Shown here one piece after another: positions 36,112 to 45,075 of a stretch of DNA of 64,000 bases. The notes under the pieces were generated by a model. The model ran no database searches, was not told the origin of the DNA, and was given only the letters and a program-made list of their open reading frames with translations. This DNA is from Bin80 sp964291275 (GTDB lineage Bacteria; Bacteroidota; Rhodothermia; Rhodothermales; Bin80). A program made the position numbers and the translations under genes. Positions within the stretch are counted from its first letter, which is position 1; the number at the start of each line of letters is the position of its first letter. The DNA lies in contig OZ219800.1 of NCBI GenBank assembly GCA_964291275.2, positions 124,001-188,000 of the forward strand, given 5' to 3'.

Positions 36112-36694
36112 ATTTGGGGCATCCCCGAGAACTCCCGTGTGTCTCTACGGAAATGGCTTCTTGCCATCCATCTGATGACCACTGCATTAAAGGGAAAATC
36201 CAGTGTACAGTTTGCAAAGCACCTGGGTGTTACCCAAACAACTGCTTGGTGCATGGAGCACCGTATACGTAAAGCGTTGAATCAGAGATGCCCGCCCTCT
36301 CCGGTGAAATAGAAGCAGACGAAACCTACATAGGAGGCAAGCGCAAGAACATGAGCATCGCCAAGCGTAAGGCACTTGCTGGTACAGGGGCTGGAACCGT
36401 TGGCAAAGCTGCTGCCTTGGATACAGAAATCATCCGCATAGCAGACAAGAGGAGAGTTCCCCTGCCTTGCAGCCAGGGGCTGATGAGGCCTGATCTACAA
36501 CTTGTCCTACGAAAAGCTGTACCAACGAGAAGTGAGACCTATAGGGGCGCTCTCACGAAATTCCAATAAAGCGTCAATTCAGGGGGCAGAGTCTCCATAT
36601 ATTGATGGACATACTTGAGATTCGGGATGCTCATTATTTCGGTTCTGCTGTTCAAGTGTCCGTATAGAACCTACGACTGCAGCAATCCGTAACA

Positions 36695-37789
36695 GTGTCC
36701 ACGAACAAATTCTTCAGACTGGTGACAACACAAAAATTGAAAGTACTCGTGGCCGGATGCGGTCACATGGGCACATCACACGCACGAGCCTACCATGCTA
36801 TGGATGCCTTTGAGATCGTTGGGTTGGTGAGTCGCACCCCTGCTTCTCGTGATCGGCTCAGTGCTGAGCTCGGCGGGCTTCCTACATTCTCCTCATTTGA
36901 GCATGCTCTGCGTGTCACAGCACCGGATGTTGTTTCTGTTAATACTTACCCGGATACACACGCTGAATACGTCCGTGTTAGTCTGGAAGCAAATTGTCAC
37001 GTGTTTGTGGAGAAGCCCCTAGCTACAACTGCAGATGAGGCACAGACGTTGGTCGATCTAGCTCAAAGAGCAAACCGAAAGCTTGTTATAGGTTATATCC
37101 TGCGCGTACACCCAGCTTGGAAAAAATTCATCTCCTTAGCACACGAACTGGGTAAACCGCTCGTCATGCGCATGAACCTGAACCAGCAAAGCAGCGGAGA
37201 ACAATGGAGAACACACCGGAAGCTTATGGACTCAATGTCTCCTATCGTTGATTGTGGTGTCCATTATGTAGACGTTATGTGTCAGATGACGCGTGCCCGC
37301 CCAGTGACCGTAAGTGCAATTGGGGCACGACTTTCCGATGAAATAGCACAGGACATGTATAATTATGGCCACTTGCAAGTATCCTTTGATGATGGATCTG
37401 TGGGCTGGTATGAAGCTGGCTGGGGACCCATGATGAGTGAAACAGCTTCGTTTGTAAAGGATGTGGTTGGGCCTTTGGGTTCGGTGAGTATTGTTGATGA
37501 AGTGAAGGATCAAACGGATGATATAGAAGGACACACGCAAACTGGTGGACTAAAGGTACACTACGGCAGTCGTGATGAAGCGGGGCATTTTAATCAACTC
37601 GACAAAGTGATTGATACTTCCGATGAGCCGTCGCACGATGAATTGTGTGCGCTTGAACAGGAGTTCCTGCTCCGTGCCATTCTGGAGGATCTGGACTTAA
37701 CCGATCACATGCAGGATGCAGTCAGCAGCTTACAAATTGTGCTTGCAGCTGATCAAGCCGCACGTGAACGTCGCACGATTAATCTTTGA
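36695..37789 (+). CDS. Gfo/Idh/MocA-family oxidoreductase
   Basis: 364 residues from GTG 36695 (an alternative GTG is at 36722). The N-terminal Rossmann fold has GCGHMGTSHARAYH (nucleotide-binding, residues 21 on) and the catalytic-type EKP motif at 106-108 (VFVEKPLATT). The C-terminal dimerisation half carries CGVHYVDVMCQM and HDELCALEQEFLLRAI. It should be an NAD(P)-dependent sugar or inositol-type dehydrogenase; the substrate is not predictable. It stands alone between the degenerate IS1595 sequence and guaB, which converges on it. Confidence 0.9.
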   Translation: MSTNKFFRLVTTQKLKVLVAGCGHMGTSHARAYHAMDAFEIVGLVSRTPASRDRLSAELGGLPTFSSFEHALRVTAPDVVSVNTYPDTHAEYVRVSLEANCHVFVEKPLATTADEAQTLVDLAQRANRKLVIGYILRVHPAWKKFISLAHELGKPLVMRMNLNQQSSGEQWRTHRKLMDSMSPIVDCGVHYVDVMCQMTRARPVTVSAIGARLSDEIAQDMYNYGHLQVSFDDGSVGWYEAGWGPMMSETASFVKDVVGPLGSVSIVDEVKDQTDDIEGHTQTGGLKVHYGSRDEAGHFNQLDKVIDTSDEPSHDELCALEQEFLLRAILEDLDLTDHMQDAVSSLQIVLAADQAARERRTINL

Positions 37790-37853
37790 GGTTACGGCAG
37801 GAGCAACCTGGTAACGCTGCAAGGACTTAGATGGGATGACGCTGCGACTCTGG

Positions 37854-39353
37854 CTATCTGCGATAGCTGTAATTTGGAGCTTCCTTGGTGATATGCACGC
37901 TGTGTGGATGGCTCTCACGAATCCCGCTGGATGTGATTCTCACGAACTCGGCCCTTTTCCTGAAATCTTCCAGATCCTTGCACCCACAGTATCCCATAGC
38001 GGCTCTTAACCCACCCATCATTTGGTAGACCACCTCGCTCAAATGTCCACTATACGGAACTCTACCCTCAATTCCCTCCGGTACTAGCTTCTTGATGTCA
38101 TCCTCTGCATCCTGAAAATATCGATCCTTGCTTCCCTCTTTCATTGCTCCCAGAGAGCCCATACCTCGATAAGACTTGAACTTGCGTCCCTCGTAGATGA
38201 TGGTCTCACCGGGGCTTTCATCTACAGCTGCGAAAAGACTTCCGATCATAATACTATGTGCACCTGCTGCAAGTGCTTTCGGAATGTCCCCGGTCTGCTT
38301 TATGCCTCCATCTGCCACTATAGGAATAGCATGTGGCTTCGCAGCCGCAGCACACTCAAGCACTGCCGTTAACTGGGGTACACCCACTCCTGCAACCACT
38401 CTGGTTGTGCAAATTGAACCTGGACCAATGCCTGTCTTAATGCCGTCTGCTCCCGCTGCAATCAAGTCCTCGGTGCCCCCTTTTGTAGCCACGTTTCCCG
38501 CAAGAATCTGCAGATTGCCATGATTCGACTTCAAAGTTTCTACCGCTTTAAGCACACCCTCGGAGTGTCCATGGGCCGTATCTACAACAACAAAGTCCAC
38601 CTCTGATTCCATAAGAGCACTCACACGCTCATGCAAATCCCCTGAAACTCCTACTGCAGCTCCCACACGCAGACGCCCGTGGGAATCCTTACACGCAAAG
38701 GGGTGGCGTCTTTTCTTTTCTATGTCCTTGAAGGTGATCAGACCTTTTAAGTGTCCTTCATCATCTACTACTGGCAGCTTTTCGATCTTATATTCTTGGA
38801 GGATTGCTTCGGCTTGTTCGAGCGTTGTACCCACTGGTGCAGTATGAAGTGGTGTAGGAGTCATAACATCTCTTACCGGTGTCTGATTATTCTCTTGGAA
38901 TCGCAGGTCCCGATTAGTGATTATCCCTGCCAGACGTTGTGCACTATCCACAACGGGAATACCTCCAATAGAATAGCGCGCCATGAGAGCGCGTGCATCG
39001 CCTACTGTGCAGTTCACTTCAAGTGTTATCGGATCAAGAATCATTCCACTTTCGGAACGCTTGACTCTCCGCGCCTGTGCAGACTGGTCCTCCACGGACA
39101 TGTTCTTGTGCAAAACACCAACCCCACCCTCGCGTGCCATCGCTATTGCAAGCCGCGCCTCCGTTACCGTATCCATGGCTGCCGAAAGCAACGGTATGTT
39201 CAGTTTTATTTTTCGGGTCAATCGTGTTTCAATGCTGACATCCCGGGGCATGACACTTGATCGCCCCGGCACAAGTAACACGTCATCATACGTCAGCCCT
39301 TCACGCTTGACTTTATCTGCAAGAATGCGTTTCAATCCAAGTGAGTCTTTCAT
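37854..39353 (-). CDS. guaB: inosine-5'-monophosphate dehydrogenase
   Basis: 499 residues. It oxidises IMP to XMP with NAD+, the first committed step to GMP. The barrel start has LTYDDVLLVPGRSSVM; two CBS domains follow (SIGGIPVVDSAQRLAGIITN, KLPVVDDEGHLKGLITFKD). The catalytic cysteine is Cys 315 in GIGPGSICTTRVVAG; the phosphate-binding loops are DGGIKQTGDIPKALAAGA and SLGAMKEGSKDRY. It starts about 20 bp after the rluB-type gene ends, in the same orientation. Confidence 0.97.
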   Translation of the reverse strand: MKDSLGLKRILADKVKREGLTYDDVLLVPGRSSVMPRDVSIETRLTRKIKLNIPLLSAAMDTVTEARLAIAMAREGGVGVLHKNMSVEDQSAQARRVKRSESGMILDPITLEVNCTVGDARALMARYSIGGIPVVDSAQRLAGIITNRDLRFQENNQTPVRDVMTPTPLHTAPVGTTLEQAEAILQEYKIEKLPVVDDEGHLKGLITFKDIEKKRRHPFACKDSHGRLRVGAAVGVSGDLHERVSALMESEVDFVVVDTAHGHSEGVLKAVETLKSNHGNLQILAGNVATKGGTEDLIAAGADGIKTGIGPGSICTTRVVAGVGVPQLTAVLECAAAAKPHAIPIVADGGIKQTGDIPKALAAGAHSIMIGSLFAAVDESPGETIIYEGRKFKSYRGMGSLGAMKEGSKDRYFQDAEDDIKKLVPEGIEGRVPYSGHLSEVVYQMMGGLRAAMGYCGCKDLEDFRKRAEFVRITSSGIRESHPHSVHITKEAPNYSYRR

Positions 39354-39375
39354 CTGGGGATTGTGTTGTAGCTGG

Positions 39376-40140
39376 TTATCGACGACCTATCAAGCGGTGT
39401 AGTTTGCGAATCTCGTTATTGTTAAGCTGGCGCCATCTTCCTCGCCGCAACCGACGAGTTGTTAGCCCGGCGTATGAAACACGCTCCAAAGCAACAATTT
39501 TGTGGTCAAGTGCATCAAACATCCGCCGAATCTGACGATTTCTCCCTTCGTGCAACTCAATACCTATTTCGAAGGGATTATCTGGTTGTACATATACGGC
39601 CTGGTCAAAGGCAGCGGGTCCATCTTCCAGAGTGATTCCACGCCGGAGCTGATCGAGTTGATCCGGCCGAACCGGTTCCTTTGTGCGCGCGGTGTACTGC
39701 TTTGGGATCTGAAAACTGGGATGCATCAACCGGTGACCTAGATCACCATCCGTCGTTAAGAACAATACACCAGTCGTATTGCGATCAAGTCTCCCCACCG
39801 GGAACAGACCATCAGTCCCACCATCAATCTTTACCAAATCCAGCACCGTTTTGCGTCCCCGCTCATCTTTTGCCGTAGTGATCGTATCCTTTGGCTTATT
39901 GAGCAACACGTACAGAAATTCTCGGGGAGAGATAATTTTTCCGTTAACACTAACCTCATCTCCTTTACTAACCTGATACCAGAATTCATGGACTTTCCGC
40001 CCATTTACCTGTACTTGGCCGCTTTCAATAAGACCATCTGCTTTTCTGCGCGAACAAACTCCTGCACGTGCGATGTAGCGATTAAGTCGTCCAGACTCCA
40101 GTCTCTCCTTTGGAGGTTTGGTCGCTCGGGGGCGTGCCAT
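39376..40140 (-). CDS. 23S rRNA pseudouridine synthase, RsuA/RluB family
   Basis: 254 residues. An N-terminal S4 domain (RLNRYIARAGVCSRRKADGL) binds RNA. The catalytic motif is GRLDRNTTGVLFLT with Asp 119; other family markers are LLNKPKDTITTA and GIELHEGRNRQIRRMFDALDH. The protein modifies uridine in large-subunit rRNA; RluB is the best guess but RluE or RsuA cannot be excluded. It follows scpB after a terminator and precedes guaB. Confidence 0.88.
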   Translation of the reverse strand: MARPRATKPPKERLESGRLNRYIARAGVCSRRKADGLIESGQVQVNGRKVHEFWYQVSKGDEVSVNGKIISPREFLYVLLNKPKDTITTAKDERGRKTVLDLVKIDGGTDGLFPVGRLDRNTTGVLFLTTDGDLGHRLMHPSFQIPKQYTARTKEPVRPDQLDQLRRGITLEDGPAAFDQAVYVQPDNPFEIGIELHEGRNRQIRRMFDALDHKIVALERVSYAGLTTRRLRRGRWRQLNNNEIRKLHRLIGRR

Positions 40141-40152
40141 TGGCTCTTTAGC

Positions 40153-40179
40153 AAAAAGGCACAGCTAGATGCTGTGCCT
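40153..40179 (-). terminator. rho-independent terminator after scpB
   Basis: On the minus strand AGGCACAGC and GCTGTGCCT form a perfect 9-bp stem with a 5-base loop, followed by TTTTT. It lies 11 bp after the scpB stop codon. Confidence 0.85.
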
Positions 40180-40190
40180 AAGTTTTAGAC

Positions 40191-40853
40191 TTACGATTCG
40201 GATGTAGGGCTGGAAGGGTCGCCATCGCCCATGTCGAGGCCCTTTGCCATTAAAAGACGCGTACGTTCTTCATTGAATGCAGTGTCCCCTAGTAACTCTT
40301 CTGCCTGACGCAAGTTCGGCAGTTCATCCAAATTCTTTAGTCCGAATTCTTCCAGGAATCGATCGGTCGTTGCGTACAACATGGGGCGTCCAATAATATC
40401 TGCGCGCCCGAAAATTGCCAGGAGATTGAGTTCCAGTAGTTTTCGAAGTGCATATCCTGAATCGACGCCTCGAACGGCGTTAATCTCGGCTTTCGTTGCT
40501 GGCTGCTTATAAGCGACAATCGCCAGTGTTTCCATCAGTGGCTTCGTTAAGTGACGCCTCCGTTCACGTCGAAAAAAAGCCTCGAGGAATGGGGCAACTG
40601 ATTCCGTGGTGGTCATGCGTAACCCACCAGCCCAATGCTGTATTCGCATTGTGCGTCCCTCTATTTCGTAAGAATCATTCAGAGCTTTGAATGCTTCATC
40701 AACGATTTCCTCGCTCGGCGGAGACGCTTCACCAAGCACCTCGGCATACACACGACAAACCTCCTTTGCACTAATGGGGATATCTGTAGCAAACGCCAAG
40801 GCCTCCAGGACCATGGGCAATGTAACGGATCTGTCGGGTTCTTTCTGATTCAT
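40191..40853 (-). CDS. scpB: segregation and condensation protein B
   Basis: 220 residues. Winged-helix protein that with ScpA binds the SMC kleisin complex and helps compact and segregate the chromosome. Recognisable: VLEALAFATDIPISAKEV, LRMTTTESVAPFLEAFF, LSLAxxETLA-type AVAYKQPATKAEINAVRGVD (conserved), and LGEASPPSEE. It overlaps scpA by 4 bp and ends at a terminator. Confidence 0.95.
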   Translation of the reverse strand: MNQKEPDRSVTLPMVLEALAFATDIPISAKEVCRVYAEVLGEASPPSEEIVDEAFKALNDSYEIEGRTMRIQHWAGGLRMTTTESVAPFLEAFFRRERRRHLTKPLMETLAIVAYKQPATKAEINAVRGVDSGYALRKLLELNLLAIFGRADIIGRPMLYATTDRFLEEFGLKNLDELPNLRQAEELLGDTAFNEERTRLLMAKGLDMGDGDPSSPTSES

Positions 40854-41578
40854 CCCACGAATGTTTGACCTGTTGCCCGCTCAATCACGAAATCTTCCCC
40901 GTCAGGACCGCTCGACACGAAAACTTCTCCAGAATATGCCATTTCCAGTGCAGCCAAAAAGGTTATAACTATAAAATATCTCGATTTCCCCATGACCATA
41001 GCACTGAAACTGACCTGCTCCTGAGCAAATATAGCATTGCGTATGTACTCACACTGTTCTTCAATTGAGCGTTTTTGTGGTGCAATCGTGATAGGTGGTT
41101 CTTCTGGAGCATTCTCGAGTACATCCCTTAGCGTATCAATCAGGTCAAATACCGTTCTTTTGACCAAGATCTCCTTCTCAGGCATCGTTGATTGAACAGG
41201 TGCAGATGCTTGCCCTCTGGTAAACAATAATGAGCGTTGCTTGAACTGCTCGTCGAGTGTTTCTGCAGCATTTTTGTACTGCACATACTCCAATATCCGC
41301 TCAACAATTTCCTGACGTGGGTCAATCGGTTCCCCCTCATCATCCTCCTCTGGGTTCGGAAGAAGCATGCGGGCCTTAATGCTAATGAGTAATGCGGCGA
41401 AATAGATGAACTCTGCTACGCCGTCCAGATCGATGGCTTCTATGAGCTCCACATAGGATAGATACTCATTTGTGATCTGAGCAATAGGAATATCAAAAAT
41501 GTCAATTTCATTCCTGTTAATCAGGAGCAGGAGAAGATCCAGCGGGCCCTCAAAATCCTGTAGTTGTATTCGGTACAT
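40850..41578 (-). CDS. scpA: segregation and condensation protein A
   Basis: 242 residues. The N-terminal kleisin motif FEGPLDLLLLLINRNEIDI is diagnostic, followed by YLSYVELIEAIDLDGVAEF and ISIKARMLLP. It bridges the SMC heads and binds ScpB. The stop/start overlap with scpB is ATGA; its own start abuts the epimerase stop, so the three are one operon. Confidence 0.96.
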   Translation of the reverse strand: MYRIQLQDFEGPLDLLLLLINRNEIDIFDIPIAQITNEYLSYVELIEAIDLDGVAEFIYFAALLISIKARMLLPNPEEDDEGEPIDPRQEIVERILEYVQYKNAAETLDEQFKQRSLLFTRGQASAPVQSTMPEKEILVKRTVFDLIDTLRDVLENAPEEPPITIAPQKRSIEEQCEYIRNAIFAQEQVSFSAMVMGKSRYFIVITFLAALEMAYSGEVFVSSGPDGEDFVIERATGQTFVG

Positions 41579-42510
41579 CAGTCTGGCATTCTCGAGGAAG
41601 CAAACCAGTCAACGGTTCGCTTGAGACCGTCGTCCAGATTTACTTCCGGTTTCCAGACAAGATCATGCAAAGCCTTGGTACAATCCAATACGCTTCGACG
41701 TTGCTCTCCGGATTTTCCAGGACCATGTGTTGCAGGCTGTTCAAGACCGATGGCTTGTTTAAGCTTTTGATGGAGGGTTACAACATCGGTTTCGATGCCG
41801 GTTCCAATATTGAATGCCGATGGGTTACCGGTGAAGTTGATCGCAGCGAGATTTGCGCGAGCCACATCACCTACATAGACATAATCACGTGTCTGGAGCC
41901 CATCACCGTGGATGGTAACCCGATGTCCTGCCAATAATTTCTGAGCAAAAATTGCAATCACTCCTGCCTCACCGTGCGCATTCTGACGAGGGCCATAAAC
42001 ATTTCCATATCTGAGTGCGACATACGGAATTCCATATTCACAAAAATAGAAATGCAATAACTTCTCGCAAGTCAGCTTGCTTATGCCATATGGCGAAACC
42101 GGTTGCTGAGTATGTGTTTCTATTTGAGGGCCGGCTTCCGGTTCACCATAGATTGCCCCACCGGTGGAGGCAAATACAACTTTTTCCAGTCCGCTGTCCT
42201 TGCCTGCCTCCATAAGATTGATGAGACCCAATACATTAACCTGAACATCGAAGGCGGGATCAGCAACACTGCGGCGGACGTCCATTTGAGCGGCATGATG
42301 AACCAGTGTGGTATACCCGCTATTTTTCATGAGAGACGCCGCATCTATCGATCGAACGTCTAAGGTATGGAGTTTTACTGAACGGGGCACATTCTCCCGA
42401 AAGCCACCCGAGAGGTCATCAAGCACTTCGACAGTGTGTCCTTTAAGGACCAAGGCATCGACAACATGAGAGCCAATGAATCCCGCACCGCCTGTAACGA
42501 GTACCTTCAT
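41578..42510 (-). CDS. NAD-dependent epimerase/dehydratase (UDP-glucose 4-epimerase-like)
   Basis: 310 residues; short-chain dehydrogenase fold. NAD-binding GGAGFIGSHV at 7-16, then LVHHAAQMDVRRSV. The catalytic Ser/Thr is in FASTGGAIYG (115-116) and the Tyr-Lys pair is at 141 and 145 (SPYGISKLTCEK). It interconverts nucleotide sugars, most likely UDP-glucose/UDP-galactose or a related sugar for surface polysaccharides. The end includes VWKPEVNLDDGLKRTVDW. It is the first gene of the scpAB transcript. Confidence 0.9.
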   Translation of the reverse strand: MKVLVTGGAGFIGSHVVDALVLKGHTVEVLDDLSGGFRENVPRSVKLHTLDVRSIDAASLMKNSGYTTLVHHAAQMDVRRSVADPAFDVQVNVLGLINLMEAGKDSGLEKVVFASTGGAIYGEPEAGPQIETHTQQPVSPYGISKLTCEKLLHFYFCEYGIPYVALRYGNVYGPRQNAHGEAGVIAIFAQKLLAGHRVTIHGDGLQTRDYVYVGDVARANLAAINFTGNPSAFNIGTGIETDVVTLHQKLKQAIGLEQPATHGPGKSGEQRRSVLDCTKALHDLVWKPEVNLDDGLKRTVDWFASSRMPD

Positions 42511-42615
42511 ATGAATACTAAATCAAATTCTTATTAAACTGATGTCTTGCACCATCAAAATATCCGAACCATTGAGTCTGACGTGACTTTCTAGAACTGA
42601 CAGGTACAACCTTGA

Positions 42616-44426
42616 ATGTTAAGCACAAAATTCACCAGACTCCGTCATTGCTATTCCAGAAGCAGTATTACCCACAAGTACTGGAATCTTTCCTTAGCAG
42701 CCTCAATAGTACTGTCTGTGGTTGCAGTGCAAATGCTGTGGGACAACCTTCATCGGAGCTCAAGCGCATCTTCGATGAGAGAGACGCGTCCCGCTACGCG
42801 GAGGCTGCTGAGATGTACCTCGGCTTACTCCAGCAGGCCTCAGAGCAACAGATGACGGAGGAGCTTGTGTGGCATTTGCGCTTGCTTGATCTTGTTGTGC
42901 CCCCAACCAGTCCAGTACGTGCGGCTCTAAGTGCACTTCAAGAGGGCACGGGTGGACTTGCTGATGTAGCAATATTGGAGCAGTGGTGGCATCAGCAAGA
43001 TCCTATTCCGGCCACCTTTGTGAACGAACGTGTGGTCGAGCATCTGTCGCGGGCCTACCATGCACTTCACAACTTTGCCCTTGAACGCAGCCCATTGAGA
43101 GTTGATGAACGTGGAGAGATCTTTTTAAGATTGGGAATGCCAGGACAACGCTCGGAAGTTAAACTCAGAAATGCGGGTTTACACCTGCGTCCGGTTCGCC
43201 ATACGCTGGCGCGAAACGAATTTTGGGTATACCGCCGCATAAACGAGAATGCTCACTATTTTTTTGTTAAAAAATCGAACCGTCGGGGATATGAAATAGC
43301 AGCAGTGGACGATCTGCTGCCAACCCAAATCCGGACCAGCCCGGACGAGGCCCCCATACTTCTGAGATGGCTGGAAGAAATATACCGACAGCTTTCGGCG
43401 GATCATGAACACTACGGCACTCTGTACGATACCGTGAGTAACTATGCTTCTATCGCCTCCTCTGACGGGACTAGCCCTTATTCCTTTACCAAGCAGCTCC
43501 TGCAGGAAGGAAAGGTATTGCATGACTTTCATCAGGACTCTCGAAGTAGGGAGGTTCCAATATCTGCTACGCAGGTCTTGGGATCAGCAATCTCACTTCA
43601 TCCGTGTTTACGATGGGCTCGTTTTCTTGAACCCGAAGGGACTACGCGTTTGAATGTATCATGGACATTTAATGCAAAATCTCTGCAGCCGGATCGTCAA
43701 CAAATTCGATCACTGCAACGGAAGGGAGCAGAGCAATCGGAAGATTTTCTGCTGACCGCTTATCTGGTAACCCGAAAAGCCAACTATTCTCCGGCGAATC
43801 TGCGACTTCGTCAATACTATTTACCGGACGGGGTAGATTCAGTACTCCCCGTACGTACCTGGGTCACCAAAGGAATTCAGGGTAGCATTAATCTTGCATT
43901 GCAGTGGAATCATGCCTGGACTCAACCCGATGCTTCAGGAAAGCCCCAGCCCTCTGCGATGCTTGGGATTGGCGTACAAACACTTGACTCAATTCCTGCG
44001 CTTAACGGCCTAGGACAGATCTTGGAAATGAGTGATATTCTCCTGACAGCACTCAATGATGAAGGTCTGCCTGACGAAAAGATGCCCGTTGCTGCAACGC
44101 ATTGGGCCCCGGAAGATCCCCTTGGAATTTATTTTGAAGCCTACTTCCTTCGCTTCAACGAGGATGAGCGCACAAGCTATACTGTCAGCTACGAAGTTCG
44201 AAGTATGGACGACCCGCAAAAAGTAGCGATCTCTACTTCTACTGAGCATGAATCAGGGTCCAGTACTGTGCGAGAGCACATAATTCTGGATGTTTCAGAC
44301 TGGCGGGCTTTTCGCACGGTAGCCATTACCGTAAGAGTGACGGATAATACGTTGGGGGACACAGTCGAACGCTCGGTTGTACTAGATCTGAACCCACAGG
44401 TGAGAACTTGCAATGGCGCATCCTGA
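42616..44426 (+). CDS. GWxTD-domain-type secreted protein, probable N-terminal frameshift
   Basis: The 604-residue main frame runs from a TTG at 42612 and lacks a signal peptide. A different frame, from ATG 42616, gives a convincing signal peptide (charged start, then LSLAASIVLSVVAVQ). A frame change near 42720-42750 would join it to the main body at AVGQPSSELKRIFDERDAS. The body has two features of GWxTD proteins: GEIFLRLGMPGQRSEVKLR and EFWVYR...HYFFV. The C-terminal part contains beta-sandwich-like strands (YEVRSMDDPQKVAISTS). The function is unknown. It diverges from the epimerase operon and ends close to the disrupted sulfatase. Confidence 0.72.
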
Positions 44427-44759
44427 TAGGAATGACTATGTCGAGGATGCCAACCAGTATTTGAATCTGGCCGAATTTTGCGTAGAAGTTGCCAATCAGT
44501 TATCCAGCGGGTAAAAGCTATTCGGACTTGGCCCAACTGGGCGTACCGAACCATGCATCCATTTCCTCAATAAACGGAGCCACTATGGAATCTGGCTCCA
44601 TGATTTGTCCCAAATCATTGGTTTCGATGATCCATGCCTCGAGCGCCTGTCGCATTTCTGTCAACTGCACTTCATAAGCAGGATCTCCCGCCAGGTTGTT
44701 GATTTCATGCTGAATGCGTATGTCCGAGGTGGGGCAGCCCCCTGTATCTTAAACGCGAT

Positions 44760-45075
44760 GCTTAACTGAGTTCAATTTTGGAGTGATTGGTGAAGTTGAA
44801 GGTTGGAGGCACAGCCGAAGATTTTTGACTAGGTGCAGGAGTATTTTTCCGAGAACACAAATGCATTGAGCTTGTGTTGTGCATCGCGTAAGCGCGGGTG
44901 ACTCCCTGGGAGCAACCAACCGCCCCCTGCGTCTCGAGCGCCTGGGGGGGAACTGTGCCCCAGGGAGTACCGTGATCCACGCCCCGTAGGGAGTATGTGC
45001 CATTGAGCACCGATACAGGGACAGACGGAACGTCACGGTGACCCGCAAACCCTTCAACCTAAAAGATACTTAATC
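44760..45075 (+). ncRNA. probable IS110 bridge RNA region
   Basis: Non-coding segment before the transposase, where IS110 elements encode a structured RNA that selects target and donor DNA. ACTCCCTGGG at 44901-44910 pairs perfectly with CCCAGGGAGT at 44959-44968. Within this, CCCCCTGCG and CGCCTGGGGG form an inner stem around TCTCGAG. Further copies of the GGGAGT motif lie at 44979-44994. The target-binding and donor-binding loops cannot be assigned without the exact element ends. Confidence 0.6.

Larger units (their letters stand above)
33787..36126 (+). mobile_element. IS256-family (Mutator-like) element with two genes, 2340 bp
   Basis: Inverted ends: GGGGATGCGTCAAATTTAGT at 33787 and, read from 36126 on the other strand, GGGGATGCCCCAAATTTAGT. 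Flanking GAGAACTC at 33779-33786 and 36127-36134 is a perfect 8-bp target duplication. It contains two overlapping genes: an accessory protein resembling a dead transposase and a complete transposase. It interrupts an IS1595 element. Confidence 0.95.
33539..36571 (+). pseudogene. IS1595-family transposase, interrupted by IS256-type element and frameshifted
   Basis: The 5' part (33539-33786) encodes the N-terminal zinc ribbon CPRCGSMKIWKIKGRMGYK and CRFSVRTGTIMENS. After the IS256-type element it resumes at 36135 (SRVSLRKWLLAIHLMTTALK, then QFAKHLGVTQTTAWCMEHRI). The frame then shifts near 36282: RKALNQR is followed in another frame by LSGEIEADETYIGGKRKN, the first DDE segment. The sequence degenerates after GKAA and no complete catalytic domain remains. 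The TSD of the inserted element (GAGAACTC) lets the original reading frame be restored exactly at ENSRVS. Confidence 0.88.
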
